Source: a virus. Taken from it: a stretch of DNA of 21,769 nucleotides. The DNA is taken from positions 1 to 21,769 of IMG/VR virus record IMGVR_UViG_3300032213_001068, one strand, 5' to 3'. Each line of letters opens with the position of its first letter. Within the stretch, counting starts at the first letter, position 1. The notes beneath the pieces were generated by a model. The model searched no databases. It was not told the DNA's origin and was given only the letters and a program-made list of their open reading frames with translations. Positions 14,495 through 20,790 of the stretch are shown piece after piece. Both the position numbers and the translations under genes were made by a program.

Positions 14495-14566
14495 AAAAAA
14501 GCCGCCCAAAGTTAACCCAAATTACTACGTTTGTTATTTTTTAATATTAAAAATGCTTCAGGCGGC
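14495..14566 (-). terminator. Long-loop terminator-like RNA hairpin
   Basis: On the minus strand GCCGCCTGAAG (14556-14566) pairs with CTTTGGGCGGC (14501-14511), 11 pairs including two G-U pairs, then TTTTTT. On the plus strand the two G-U positions become mismatches, so minus-strand RNA is the one that folds. The 44-base loop is long for a terminator and holds a 16-base AT palindrome (14538-14553). It begins seven bases after the stop of the zinc-ribbon gene. Confidence 0.65.
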
Positions 14567-14572
14567 GTAAGT

Positions 14573-14725
14573 TTAAATTCTGTTTATTTTGTCCTGTTCA
14601 ATTTGATTGTCAGCGTCAATTTCGTCTTCGTCTTCTTCTTCCCAATCGCAATGTTCTAAACAATCCGGGCAAATATCAATTTCAGGAAAATTGGTGTGCG
14701 CACCGCAACAAGTTGAATATGGCAT
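14573..14725 (-). CDS. 50-residue acidic zinc-ribbon-like protein
   Basis: ATG 14725 to TAA 14573. The product has STCCGAHTN, then ICPDCLEHC, giving two Cys pairs that could bind one zinc ion, followed by a very acidic stretch (DWEEEDEDEID) and a polar end. Tiny proteins with a CCGA start and CPxCxxHC are familiar from Bacteroidota phages, function unknown. The strong negative charge may suit binding to a basic partner or mimicry of DNA; that is speculation. The start lies one base after the TAA of the upstream membrane protein gene, so the two are probably co-translated from the promoter at 14903-14935. Confidence 0.78.
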   Translation of the reverse strand: MPYSTCCGAHTNFPEIDICPDCLEHCDWEEEDEDEIDADNQIEQDKINRI

Positions 14726-14726
14726 A

Positions 14727-14879
14727 TTATAAGTTTTCAATTAAAGCCGTTAACAATAAAGCTACCGTAATAATCGCAAAGAACCAACCCATACCCAAAG
14801 ATTCTTTGGCGTATTGTTTTTGCATTGCTTCATAATGTTCGTTTAATTTGTCCTGTTGTGTTTTTAGTCTGTTTACCAT
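14727..14879 (-). CDS. 50-residue single-span membrane protein
   Basis: ATG 14879 to TAA 14727. Residues 1-28 are polar and helical (RLKTQQDKLNEHYEAMQKQY), and residues about 31-48 are one hydrophobic membrane span (GWFFAIITVALLLTALI), ending ENL. This tail-anchored layout with a cytoplasmic coiled-coil-like arm is seen in small phage membrane proteins such as exclusion proteins, lysis helpers and holin-like proteins; sequence alone does not choose. It is the first gene behind the promoter, with a leader of about 17 bases. I do not recognise the family. Confidence 0.78.
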   Translation of the reverse strand: MVNRLKTQQDKLNEHYEAMQKQYAKESLGMGWFFAIITVALLLTALIENL

Positions 14880-14902
14880 TGTTGTAATTTTTATTGTTTA
14901 CA

Positions 14903-14935
14903 CAAATATAGCACAGGTTTTATACAACTTCCAAA
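14903..14935 (-). promoter_or_regulatory. Bacteroidota-type promoter for the small-gene unit
   Basis: On the minus strand TTTG (14932-14935) is separated by exactly 21 bases from TATATTTG (14903-14910), matching the known primary sigma pattern of Bacteroidota (TTTG at -33, TAnnTTTG at -7). Transcription would start near 14896, just before the ATG at 14879. It lies in the gap after large terminase (14880-14972), which holds no gene. Confidence 0.75.
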
Positions 14936-14972
14936 CAAAATGTGATGAATGGTAAATAATAAGGATAAACGG

Positions 14973-16124
14973 TTAAGCGAATGCGTAACGACCTGAACCG
15001 CGTTTAATATTGTGGTTTTGCCACGCTAAAGCCAAAGCAACAACCGTATCGTCGTGGAATCCCGAAGGTGCTGAATACCTTACACCGTAAGAAGTAAACT
15101 GATATTCAAACACTTCTAATTCGTCCACAATAACCCCTTCAGGATAACCAATTTTGCCCTGTTGAATGGCTGAAGATAAACCTTCCATTAATTGTTGTTT
15201 GGATTGACTTGTAAATTTTAAACCTTCAATATTTATGCCTTCACGAATTAAGTCTTCCAATATAGGGTCACCAACCCCTGTTGAATCAATCACAATTGGC
15301 GCAGGTGACAATCTTTTAATTGTTTCTTTGGTATTATGCCAATCCATTTGGAATCGGTCAAAATACGCAACATTCCCTGAATTGTCCAATCCGATAATTA
15401 CAGTATAATCCACAGACTTTGCAAGGTCAATGCCGTAACAGACAATTGGTTGGTTTGATATTGGTTTAATACAACGTTTGATAAATGTGCTTCCAAATGG
15501 ATTTGCGCTATTCTCGGACGGGTTTGCCATATATTCCTGTTCAAATACAACTTCAGGTAATTGAATACGTGCTTCGTCTATTTCGCGCGGGTTAATGTGC
15601 GGATTGTCGTACGTACTAAATTTAAAGCTTTGCCAATCGTTTTCACCGTTCTTCATAAACAAGGAATAAAAGAAGTTTTTACCACGCGGTGTTGACAGGA
15701 AAACCGCCTTCCCTTCATAGTCAGTCAGCGTCGGGCGTATGCTATTATTCCAACCGTCTTCTAAATCCGGGATAAATGCAGCTTCGTCAACAATAACCAA
15801 ATGGAATTTACGACCGCGCAAATTGTCCAATCGTTCGCCGGTAAAAAATTCAATTGACCCTTCGTTGGGACAATAGATTTTCAGCTTTGAAATATTGCTT
15901 TTAAATGGTAAAACCTTTGTAAGGCGTTCAAAAAATACTTGTGCCAATCCGTATGTCGGTGTTATGTATGCAACATTCCCGCCTTTTAATGCTTCTTTGA
16001 TTATTAGTATTTGCGACAATTCAGACTTCCCAAAACGACGTCCGCACATAACGACAACAAAACGCCTTTCAGCGTCCAATATCTTTTTTTGGTTTATGTG
16101 TGGCGTTGGTAATTCAATGCGCAT
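14973..16124 (-). CDS. terL: Terminase large subunit
   Basis: 383 residues. The ATPase domain has Walker A GRRFGKS (28-34), Walker B LVIVDEA (109-115) and the coupling motif STPRG (144-148). The nuclease domain has an Asp in YGIDLAKSVDYT (about 233), IDSTGVGD (Asp about 280) and HDDTVVALALA (Asp about 358-359), giving the usual RNase H-like metal site. It translocates and cuts phage DNA during packaging, docked on the portal. It starts directly after the small subunit stop (TAAATG). The length is a little short for the family (often 400-500) but all key motifs are present. After it, a promoter and small genes follow instead of the portal. Confidence 0.95.
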   Translation of the reverse strand: MRIELPTPHINQKKILDAERRFVVVMCGRRFGKSELSQILIIKEALKGGNVAYITPTYGLAQVFFERLTKVLPFKSNISKLKIYCPNEGSIEFFTGERLDNLRGRKFHLVIVDEAAFIPDLEDGWNNSIRPTLTDYEGKAVFLSTPRGKNFFYSLFMKNGENDWQSFKFSTYDNPHINPREIDEARIQLPEVVFEQEYMANPSENSANPFGSTFIKRCIKPISNQPIVCYGIDLAKSVDYTVIIGLDNSGNVAYFDRFQMDWHNTKETIKRLSPAPIVIDSTGVGDPILEDLIREGINIEGLKFTSQSKQQLMEGLSSAIQQGKIGYPEGVIVDELEVFEYQFTSYGVRYSAPSGFHDDTVVALALAWQNHNIKRGSGRYAFA

Positions 16125-16505
16125 TTACAGAATTGTTTTTCCGTCAACAAATACAACTTCAATTCGTGAATCCTGTTGTACGTCAACCTGTTCTTTTGGT
16201 TTGCCATATACACGTGACAAAAGCGTATCCATTGAATAAAGACTGCCATTATTCATTGACTTAATGATTGCCTTTGCAACTGTTTTTTCCAATACCGTCG
16301 CTTCAGGGTTACCCGCAACGCTTATTAATTCATTGTCAGTCATTGACATAAGAACCTGAATTGAATCGTTTATTTCAGCTAATTTGTACCCCTGTTCTTT
16401 TAATAGGCTGACATACTTACGCGGTCGCCCGTTCGGGTTTGCCGTTTCGCCTTTCTGAAGCACCTTTAATGTTCCACCGTGTTTTTGTTTGACTATCTTT
16501 GCCAT
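16125..16505 (-). CDS. terS: Terminase small subunit
   Basis: 126 residues directly before large terminase. The N-terminus is basic, with GETANPNGRPRKYVSLL (about 19-35), a start common in Bacteroidota phage small terminases. A likely DNA-binding helical part (35-80) is followed by ATVLEKTVAKAIIKSMNNG and a short C-terminal beta end (RIEVVFVDGK), often the part that meets the portal or large subunit. It recognises viral DNA and forms a ring. Family resemblance plus position give a firm call; whether packaging is by cos or pac cannot be told. Confidence 0.85.
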   Translation of the reverse strand: MAKIVKQKHGGTLKVLQKGETANPNGRPRKYVSLLKEQGYKLAEINDSIQVLMSMTDNELISVAGNPEATVLEKTVAKAIIKSMNNGSLYSMDTLLSRVYGKPKEQVDVQQDSRIEVVFVDGKTIL

Positions 16506-16520
16506 TGTAATACCTTTGTT

Positions 16521-16643
16521 TTACCTTCCCTGACCTTTGTACGCCTTTGGTCGTGGATTGTGTTTGTTAAAGCTTTTTTTCGCGTGTCCGCACTTTCTTT
16601 TACCGAAATTAGTCTTTTGACTGTCCCCTTTAATCTTTGCCAT
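16521..16643 (-). CDS. 40-residue basic protein
   Basis: ATG 16643 to TAA 16521. The product is very basic: MAKIKGDSQKTNFGKRK near the start, then FNKHNPRPKAYKGQGR at the end, with about one third Lys or Arg and no hydrophobic core. This looks like a nucleic-acid-binding tail and resembles short basic proteins I recall between HNH and terminase genes in Bacteroidota phages. The start overlaps the end of the HNH gene by 14 bases. It could assist terminase or bind DNA; no direct evidence. Confidence 0.7.
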   Translation of the reverse strand: MAKIKGDSQKTNFGKRKCGHAKKSFNKHNPRPKAYKGQGR

Positions 16644-16887
16644 TTATTGCCTTTTTATGCTTATCTTTTAAATATTCCAAATGTGTCTTTGTGTCCCCCA
16701 TTACGACGTGACAATAACGACAAAGCGCCATTAAATTTTCAATCCTGTCCTTTTCTTTTGTTCCCCCCATTCCTCGCGCTTCAATATGGTGAATGTCAAC
16801 CGCTTTGTTCCCGCATACTTCACACGGAATAAAGTCTTCAATTCCATATTTAAAAAAATCCAAATATATTTTAGTATAATTTTTCAT
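16630..16887 (-). CDS. HNH endonuclease
   Basis: 85 residues from ATG 16887. A TTG at 16914 would extend it by nine residues but gives a longer overlap with the gene before. The HNH core is complete: zinc Cys pair CEVC (22-25), catalytic HH in VDIHHIEARGMGG (33-34), Asn in ENLMALC (51), and second zinc pair CRYCH (56-60). HNH proteins next to terminase assist genome cutting for packaging in several long-tailed phages, and the gene is two genes before small terminase. A homing-type role is less likely because it interrupts no gene. Confidence 0.9.
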   Translation of the reverse strand: MKNYTKIYLDFFKYGIEDFIPCEVCGNKAVDIHHIEARGMGGTKEKDRIENLMALCRYCHVVMGDTKTHLEYLKDKHKKAINGKD

Positions 16888-17053
16888 CAAATAGGGTAAA
16901 ACTAACTGCGACAAATATTAAGCCAATTGCAACTGAATTATGGAATTCTGTATTTTCGTCAACTGCTTCGCCAATGTTTAAGCCTAACAATATATTGCGC
17001 GGCAATAAATGAATTGAAATCCTAAAGTTGCCAAACTGAATAAAGTATTCCAT
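16871..17053 (-). CDS. 60-residue small protein with hydrophobic C-terminus
   Basis: MEYFIQFGNFRISIHLLP at the start looks like two strands, a NIGEAVDENTEF turn follows, and SVAIGLIFVAVSFTLF (about 40-55) is hydrophobic enough for a membrane span or a buried strand. I recall similar little proteins in Bacteroidota phages, with unknown function. Its ATG overlaps the stop of the HAD-like gene as TAATG, and its end overlaps the HNH gene by 17 bases, so it is embedded in the operon. Confidence 0.65.
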   Translation of the reverse strand: MEYFIQFGNFRISIHLLPRNILLGLNIGEAVDENTEFHNSVAIGLIFVAVSFTLFDEKLY

Positions 17054-17484
17054 TAAATTAATATGCCTTTAGCGTCTGTTTTTGAATTAATAAGTTCAAT
17101 TTCACGCGGGTTATTATCATAATGCGTCCCAATTCCGAAATGTCGTATTGTTTCCCACTTATAAGAACCATTTGTGAATTTAACCTTATTTTTAGAAATC
17201 CCCAATTCTTCAGCTATTTTGTAAACTTCTTCACTTGCGGTTTGTTGGCGTCTTGTAATAATATAAACGTCTTTGCCTTCTGCAATTAATTCTTTTGCTT
17301 TGTTTAATCCTTTTTCAGTTGTCAATGTGTCGTCAAAATCAAAACTAACTTTGTTTGAATCCGCAACATAAGCGCCTGAAGCCAATATTGCCGCCCAAAC
17401 TTTGTTTGCTTTGTCTTCTGTGTCATAAATACAAGCGCCTGACCCAATTCTGTATTTCCCGTTTGAACATTTAATTACCGGCAT
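17053..17484 (-). CDS. HAD-like phosphatase with N-terminal small domain
   Basis: 143 residues. Residues 1-36 (MPVIKCSNGKYRIGSGACIY) form a short leader seen, from memory, on several phage proteins. The HAD core then has motif I FDFDDTL (48-54; Asp 49 as nucleophile, Asp 51 as acid/base), motif II IITRR (Thr about 77), a Lys near 100-109, and motif IV HYDNNPRE (about 121-128). No large cap domain is present. HAD enzymes remove phosphate from small molecules or nucleic acid ends; here a sugar or nucleotide phosphate is plausible because glycosyltransferases precede it. A polynucleotide 3'-phosphatase role cannot be excluded. It overlaps the GT-B gene by 14 bases. Confidence 0.8.
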   Translation of the reverse strand: MPVIKCSNGKYRIGSGACIYDTEDKANKVWAAILASGAYVADSNKVSFDFDDTLTTEKGLNKAKELIAEGKDVYIITRRQQTASEEVYKIAEELGISKNKVKFTNGSYKWETIRHFGIGTHYDNNPREIELINSKTDAKGILI

Positions 17485-18478
17485 TGCTAATTAGTTTATT
17501 GTAAATAGCAAAACGGCGTTTGTTTACTTCGTGCAAGTTGAAGTTCTTATTGCAATAGTCGTATAAAGCGTTCCCGTAGCTTTTACGGGCGTCAGGGTCT
17601 TTGGTTAACAACTTAATCCAATAATACCAATCTTTTTGACTATTGACGTGACAAGCGGGATAAAAACCCTTGTACGGGTGAACGTTGCTGACAATTGCCG
17701 GGTTCTTCTTTGCCGCAGTTTCAAGTACCTTCAAATTAGACTTCAATGAATTAAATTTGGAATCAATTAACGGAATAACTGAAATGTCAGAATCGCAATA
17801 AGCCGCCATATATGAAGTAACTTCGTTGTAATTGTATATTTTAGGGTTCAGTTTCAATCCGTTAGTGAATGCCGCAATCATTCCGTCCCAAATTGGCTTT
17901 TCACCTTCGTTGTACCCTGCAATTACAGTTTTAACCGGGAAATTGATTCGCTTCATTGGGTTACGTAATATTTCCATATCCTTCCCGTGCGTTCCCGAAC
18001 CTGACCAAAACAAACGGACAAGGTCTGATTCTGTTTTGTAATCCTTAAATTGTTCTTCGCCGTATGGAATCGCATTTGGTAATATTTCAACATTCTGATT
18101 GTATGCGTAAACTTCTTCAGCTAATCGTTCGTGCGTAACTGTGCAAAGGTCGGCAATCTTCAGCCAATTAATTATTTGTTGCGGGACGTCATTTAAAACA
18201 TATCGTTCATAAAGTATATGTGAAGGGTCAAGCTTCCAATAATCGTCGTTGTCAACTACTAATTTAAAACCGTACTTTTTGCGCCATTCAAACATTTGTT
18301 CGGGCGTTATGTTTGCCAACATACGATTCATAACAACAATGTCATAATTCCCTTCAAAAGTTTCTTCGCTTATTGTATCGGTCATTAAACAATAATCCTT
18401 CTTCATATTTACCAACGGCATCATAATCCTATGATAACCAACCCCACTTGTTTTGCTCGTAATCGCTAAAATGCGCAT
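17471..18478 (-). CDS. GT-B fold glycosyltransferase
   Basis: 335 residues. The N-terminal domain (about 1-145) has MRILAITSKTSGVGYHRI and alternating helices and strands ending with VEILPNAIPYG (130-140), the usual linker point of GT4-like enzymes. The C-terminal domain starts with LVRLFWSGSGTHGKD (about 153-167) and contains SDISVIPLIDSKFNSLKSNLKVLETAA, where the nucleotide-sugar phosphate and ribose would bind (the family usually has E-x7-E; here part of it is altered). It likely transfers a sugar from an activated donor. In phages such enzymes modify virion proteins, DNA or host surface glycans; context does not choose. It overlaps both neighbours by about 13 bases. Confidence 0.82.
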   Translation of the reverse strand: MRILAITSKTSGVGYHRIMMPLVNMKKDYCLMTDTISEETFEGNYDIVVMNRMLANITPEQMFEWRKKYGFKLVVDNDDYWKLDPSHILYERYVLNDVPQQIINWLKIADLCTVTHERLAEEVYAYNQNVEILPNAIPYGEEQFKDYKTESDLVRLFWSGSGTHGKDMEILRNPMKRINFPVKTVIAGYNEGEKPIWDGMIAAFTNGLKLNPKIYNYNEVTSYMAAYCDSDISVIPLIDSKFNSLKSNLKVLETAAKKNPAIVSNVHPYKGFYPACHVNSQKDWYYWIKLLTKDPDARKSYGNALYDYCNKNFNLHEVNKRRFAIYNKLISNAGN

Positions 18479-19155
18479 TTAATTAGTTTTTCATAATGAT
18501 AAATTGGTTGGTATTTTTCCCAAACCGCCTGTGCGCGCATTAAACTTTCGTCCTTCATACGTCTGTATTCTGTACCGTTGCCAACGTCGTGTCCAATATG
18601 TTCTGAACTTAATTCAGGTAAATAATAATTAGTAAACCCGGCAATAATTGCGCGTTCTGCATAATCCCTGTCCTGCATTCCGTAAGGGTCGTATTCGGTA
18701 TTATAACCGCCAATAGTGTCAATTAATTCCCTTGTAATAAAATTATTGCCAAATGGTACGTGTGTTTTATGAATTCCGTCAACCAATGGCGGCAATTCTT
18801 CAACGCAATGTATGCCAATAATCCCTGTTTTTGACACACGTTTTGAAAACATAACCCAATTTGACAACCAATTGTTTGGCAATAGTATGTCATTTGCCAA
18901 TATACAAACGCCGTCGTATTCCTGTGTTATAGATAAACCAAAATTGACACCTGCGGCAATACCCCTTTTATGAAGTGACCAATTTGAATAATGCCAATTG
19001 TAATATTTTTGTATTTCGGTAAACTGTTCTTCGTCGCTTCCATTGTCAATAAGATAACAATGCGCGTCGTGACCGCTATTGTAAAAATTCCTGTCAATAA
19101 CCTTTTTTGTTAGGTCTGACCTATTTTGCGTTAATAATATTACGGCTATCTTCAT
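18466..19155 (-). CDS. GT-A fold (family 2-like) glycosyltransferase
   Basis: 229 residues. Family 2 features are clear: the N-terminal strand AVILLTQNRSD (4-14), the nucleotide-binding IDNGSDE (36-42), KRGIAAGVNFGL (63-74), and the metal-binding region VCILANDILLP (83-93) with Asn-Asp in place of the common D-x-D. After it come FGNNFITRELIDTIGGYNTEYDPYGMQDRDYAERA, the acceptor-side loop with the D-R-D of the family. No membrane segment is seen, so it is a soluble enzyme. It overlaps the methyltransferase gene by 35 bases and the GT-B gene by 13, so all are probably made together. Confidence 0.87.
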   Translation of the reverse strand: MKIAVILLTQNRSDLTKKVIDRNFYNSGHDAHCYLIDNGSDEEQFTEIQKYYNWHYSNWSLHKRGIAAGVNFGLSITQEYDGVCILANDILLPNNWLSNWVMFSKRVSKTGIIGIHCVEELPPLVDGIHKTHVPFGNNFITRELIDTIGGYNTEYDPYGMQDRDYAERAIIAGFTNYYLPELSSEHIGHDVGNGTEYRRMKDESLMRAQAVWEKYQPIYHYEKLIKCAF

Positions 19156-19741
19156 AACTTATGTATGTTTTGCTTTCGGGTTTATCAATAATTAAACTAT
19201 ATTCATTTTGTTTCATTATTTCGTTTATCTTATCCCAACCTATTGTAAGTTTGTGAGTACCCTCGTAACCAACCCAATTATTACCTTTGTCTGTCAAAGG
19301 TGATTCAAAATGAATGTATTTAACCCCTTTGCAATATTTAGCTAACTGTTCAAAATGTTCGTTGCTTAAATGTTCAATAAAATGTGTTGCAATAATAATA
19401 TCGGCTTTAATTGTTCTTTTATCTGTAAACCAATCAAATTTTGTAGGCTTAATATAATTAACTTCTTTACATTTAGTTGAACGAATTGCAGTTTCGCAAA
19501 TTTCTATACCATACCATTCTAATATATTAAAATCTTGCATAGCTTGTTTAGCTAAATCGCCCTTCCAAGTTCCGAATTCCAAAACAACTGCATTATTACA
19601 TAACAATAAAGCTTCCTTTACCTTATCATAGTTGTAATGATTTTGTTCAGGATAACGTGCTTCTAATTCATTATGATAAGTTATTTGCTCATCAATTGTC
19701 ATTGTATCGTAGCGTTCACGCCACTTGTCAAATTCGTTCAT
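19121..19741 (-). CDS. Class I SAM-dependent methyltransferase
   Basis: 206 residues. Motif I VVLEFGTWKGDLA (52-64) is a variant of the glycine-rich SAM loop, followed by the acidic residue in YGIEICE (77-83) and the motif IIIATHFIEHL (about 114-124), close to the motif seen in small-molecule and sugar methyltransferases. There is no DPPY or NPPY motif, so a DNA adenine or cytosine-N4 methylase is unlikely. Together with the acyltransferase and glycosyltransferases it probably decorates a sugar. Codon use appears AT-richer than in the virion genes. The ATG overlaps the preceding stop as ATGA. Confidence 0.8.
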   Translation of the reverse strand: MNEFDKWRERYDTMTIDEQITYHNELEARYPEQNHYNYDKVKEALLLCNNAVVLEFGTWKGDLAKQAMQDFNILEWYGIEICETAIRSTKCKEVNYIKPTKFDWFTDKRTIKADIIIATHFIEHLSNEHFEQLAKYCKGVKYIHFESPLTDKGNNWVGYEGTHKLTIGWDKINEIMKQNEYSLIIDKPESKTYISYEDSRNIINAK

Positions 19742-20220
19742 AATTTTATATTTGGTGAAAGATATTTTGCAGGTACACCGGCGTATTTACTATATTCTTT
19801 TGATTGACCTTTAAAAAAAGCACTCGCGCCAATCATACAACCCTGTTCAATTATACTAAACTGATGAAGAACTGCATTCAATCCAATGTTTGAATTATTT
19901 TTAATAATAGAATGTCCGCCAATCTTTGCGCCACAACTTATTGTTACATTATCCTTAATCATACAATCGTGTCCGATATGTGCGTGTTTCATTATAAAAC
20001 AATTATTCCCTATAAATGTAATGTCTTTAGTCCCTGCGTCAATTGTAACCAATCCTGTTATTATATTGTTATTACCAATATAAACTTTGCCCTTTTCTTC
20101 GTCCCAATACTTTTTGTGTTCAGCCGGGTCACCAATAATGCAATAAGCGCCAATGTAATTGTTATCGCCTAAAATAACGTTTTTGCCAATTATGGCGGTT
20201 GGGTGTATAAAATTAGCCAT
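19738..20220 (-). CDS. LpxA-like left-handed beta-helix acyltransferase
   Basis: 160 residues of hexapeptide repeats (I-G-x-N-x-x spacing from residue 9 onward). It carries the LpxA-type active-site layout: AHIGHDC (80-86, His 81 and 84 matching His 122 and the catalytic His 125 of E. coli LpxA), IGGHS (100-104, matching Gly 143-His 144) and AVLHQF (116-121, His 119 matching His 160). It lacks the helical C-terminal domain of LpxA (about 262 residues), so lipid A acylation is doubtful. A sugar O- or N-acyltransferase, perhaps acetyltransferase, is the better guess. First gene of the glycan cassette; its start overlaps the AT-hook gene end by 8 bases. Confidence 0.85.
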   Translation of the reverse strand: MANFIHPTAIIGKNVILGDNNYIGAYCIIGDPAEHKKYWDEEKGKVYIGNNNIITGLVTIDAGTKDITFIGNNCFIMKHAHIGHDCMIKDNVTISCGAKIGGHSIIKNNSNIGLNAVLHQFSIIEQGCMIGASAFFKGQSKEYSKYAGVPAKYLSPNIKL

Positions 20221-20569
20221 TTGCTTTTGGTTTGCGTCCGCGTTTATTCGGTTCAGGTTTATTTAATTCAATTCCTAATCTTTGGTCATTTTCAGAAGGT
20301 TTATTTTCAAATATAATGTTTTCTATTGGTAAACTTTTGGGTTGTTGCTCATACCATTTATACAAACGCATAATCATTTCATACTTACACGAACCGCACC
20401 AAACAGACAATAAAAAATTAGTGTCTAAATATAACCTGTAAATATGTTCGTACATTTGAAGTTCGGCAAATTCAAGGTTACGAATATAACCATTCTTTGC
20501 GCTTTCATAATTACCAATATTGGCTTCCAACCAATCGCGGTGTTCTGTTTTTATTTCCATAATTTCCAT
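20213..20569 (-). CDS. Unknown protein with C-terminal AT-hook-like tail
   Basis: 118 residues. The first 80 are helical and rich in Tyr, Trp and Leu (NLEFAELQMYEHIYRLYLDT, MRLYKWYEQQPK) with two Cys spaced CGSC. After a polar linker the protein ends PNKRGRKPKANG, whose RGRKP core matches an AT-hook that binds the minor groove of AT-rich DNA. I do not recognise the helical domain. It follows the sigma-like and membrane protein genes and precedes the glycan cassette. Start codons at 20569 and 20560 are both possible. A DNA-associated structural or regulatory role is plausible. Confidence 0.65.
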   Translation of the reverse strand: MEIMEIKTEHRDWLEANIGNYESAKNGYIRNLEFAELQMYEHIYRLYLDTNFLLSVWCGSCKYEMIMRLYKWYEQQPKSLPIENIIFENKPSENDQRLGIELNKPEPNKRGRKPKANG

Positions 20570-20790
20570 ATTAATTTTGAAACAATCGGTGCTAAAAATC
20601 CTGCAATAAAAATTGTTGACGTAATATTTTGGATTAATTCAGGTGCGAAATAGTGTATTGGTGCAATCCACGCAGCCAAGCAACTTCCGCAATTGAAAGG
20701 CTTGAAATTGATTCGCCATTTAATTGGTAATTGGTGAATATCGTTAAAAAATAGTGATGCACAGACGGCGGTTAAAATTGATAAAATCAT
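20551..20790 (-). CDS. Small membrane protein
   Basis: 79 residues with hydrophobic stretches at about 1-16 and 50-75, separated by a polar part with FNCGSCLAAWIAP (about 32-44), whose Cys pair is like those of small DUF1360-type membrane proteins. Its ATG overlaps the stop of the sigma-like gene (ATGA). With two spans and a short length it could be a holin candidate, but nothing specific supports lysis and no endolysin is in the window. Called a membrane protein of unknown role. Confidence 0.65.
   Translation of the reverse strand: MILSILTAVCASLFFNDIHQLPIKWRINFKPFNCGSCLAAWIAPIHYFAPELIQNITSTIFIAGFLAPIVSKLIWKLWK

Noticed and set aside
16630-16887. HNH gene as a homing endonuclease insertion
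   Set aside because: It interrupts no gene, has no intron context, and its position before terminase matches packaging-associated HNH proteins.
16888-16914. TTG start extending the HNH protein by nine residues
   Set aside because: ATG 16887 gives a complete HNH domain with a shorter overlap with the upstream gene.
19121-19741. DNA methyltransferase of a restriction-modification system
   Set aside because: No D/N-P-P-Y or cytosine-C5 motifs and no target recognition domain; motifs fit small-molecule methyltransferases and the neighbours are glycan enzymes.
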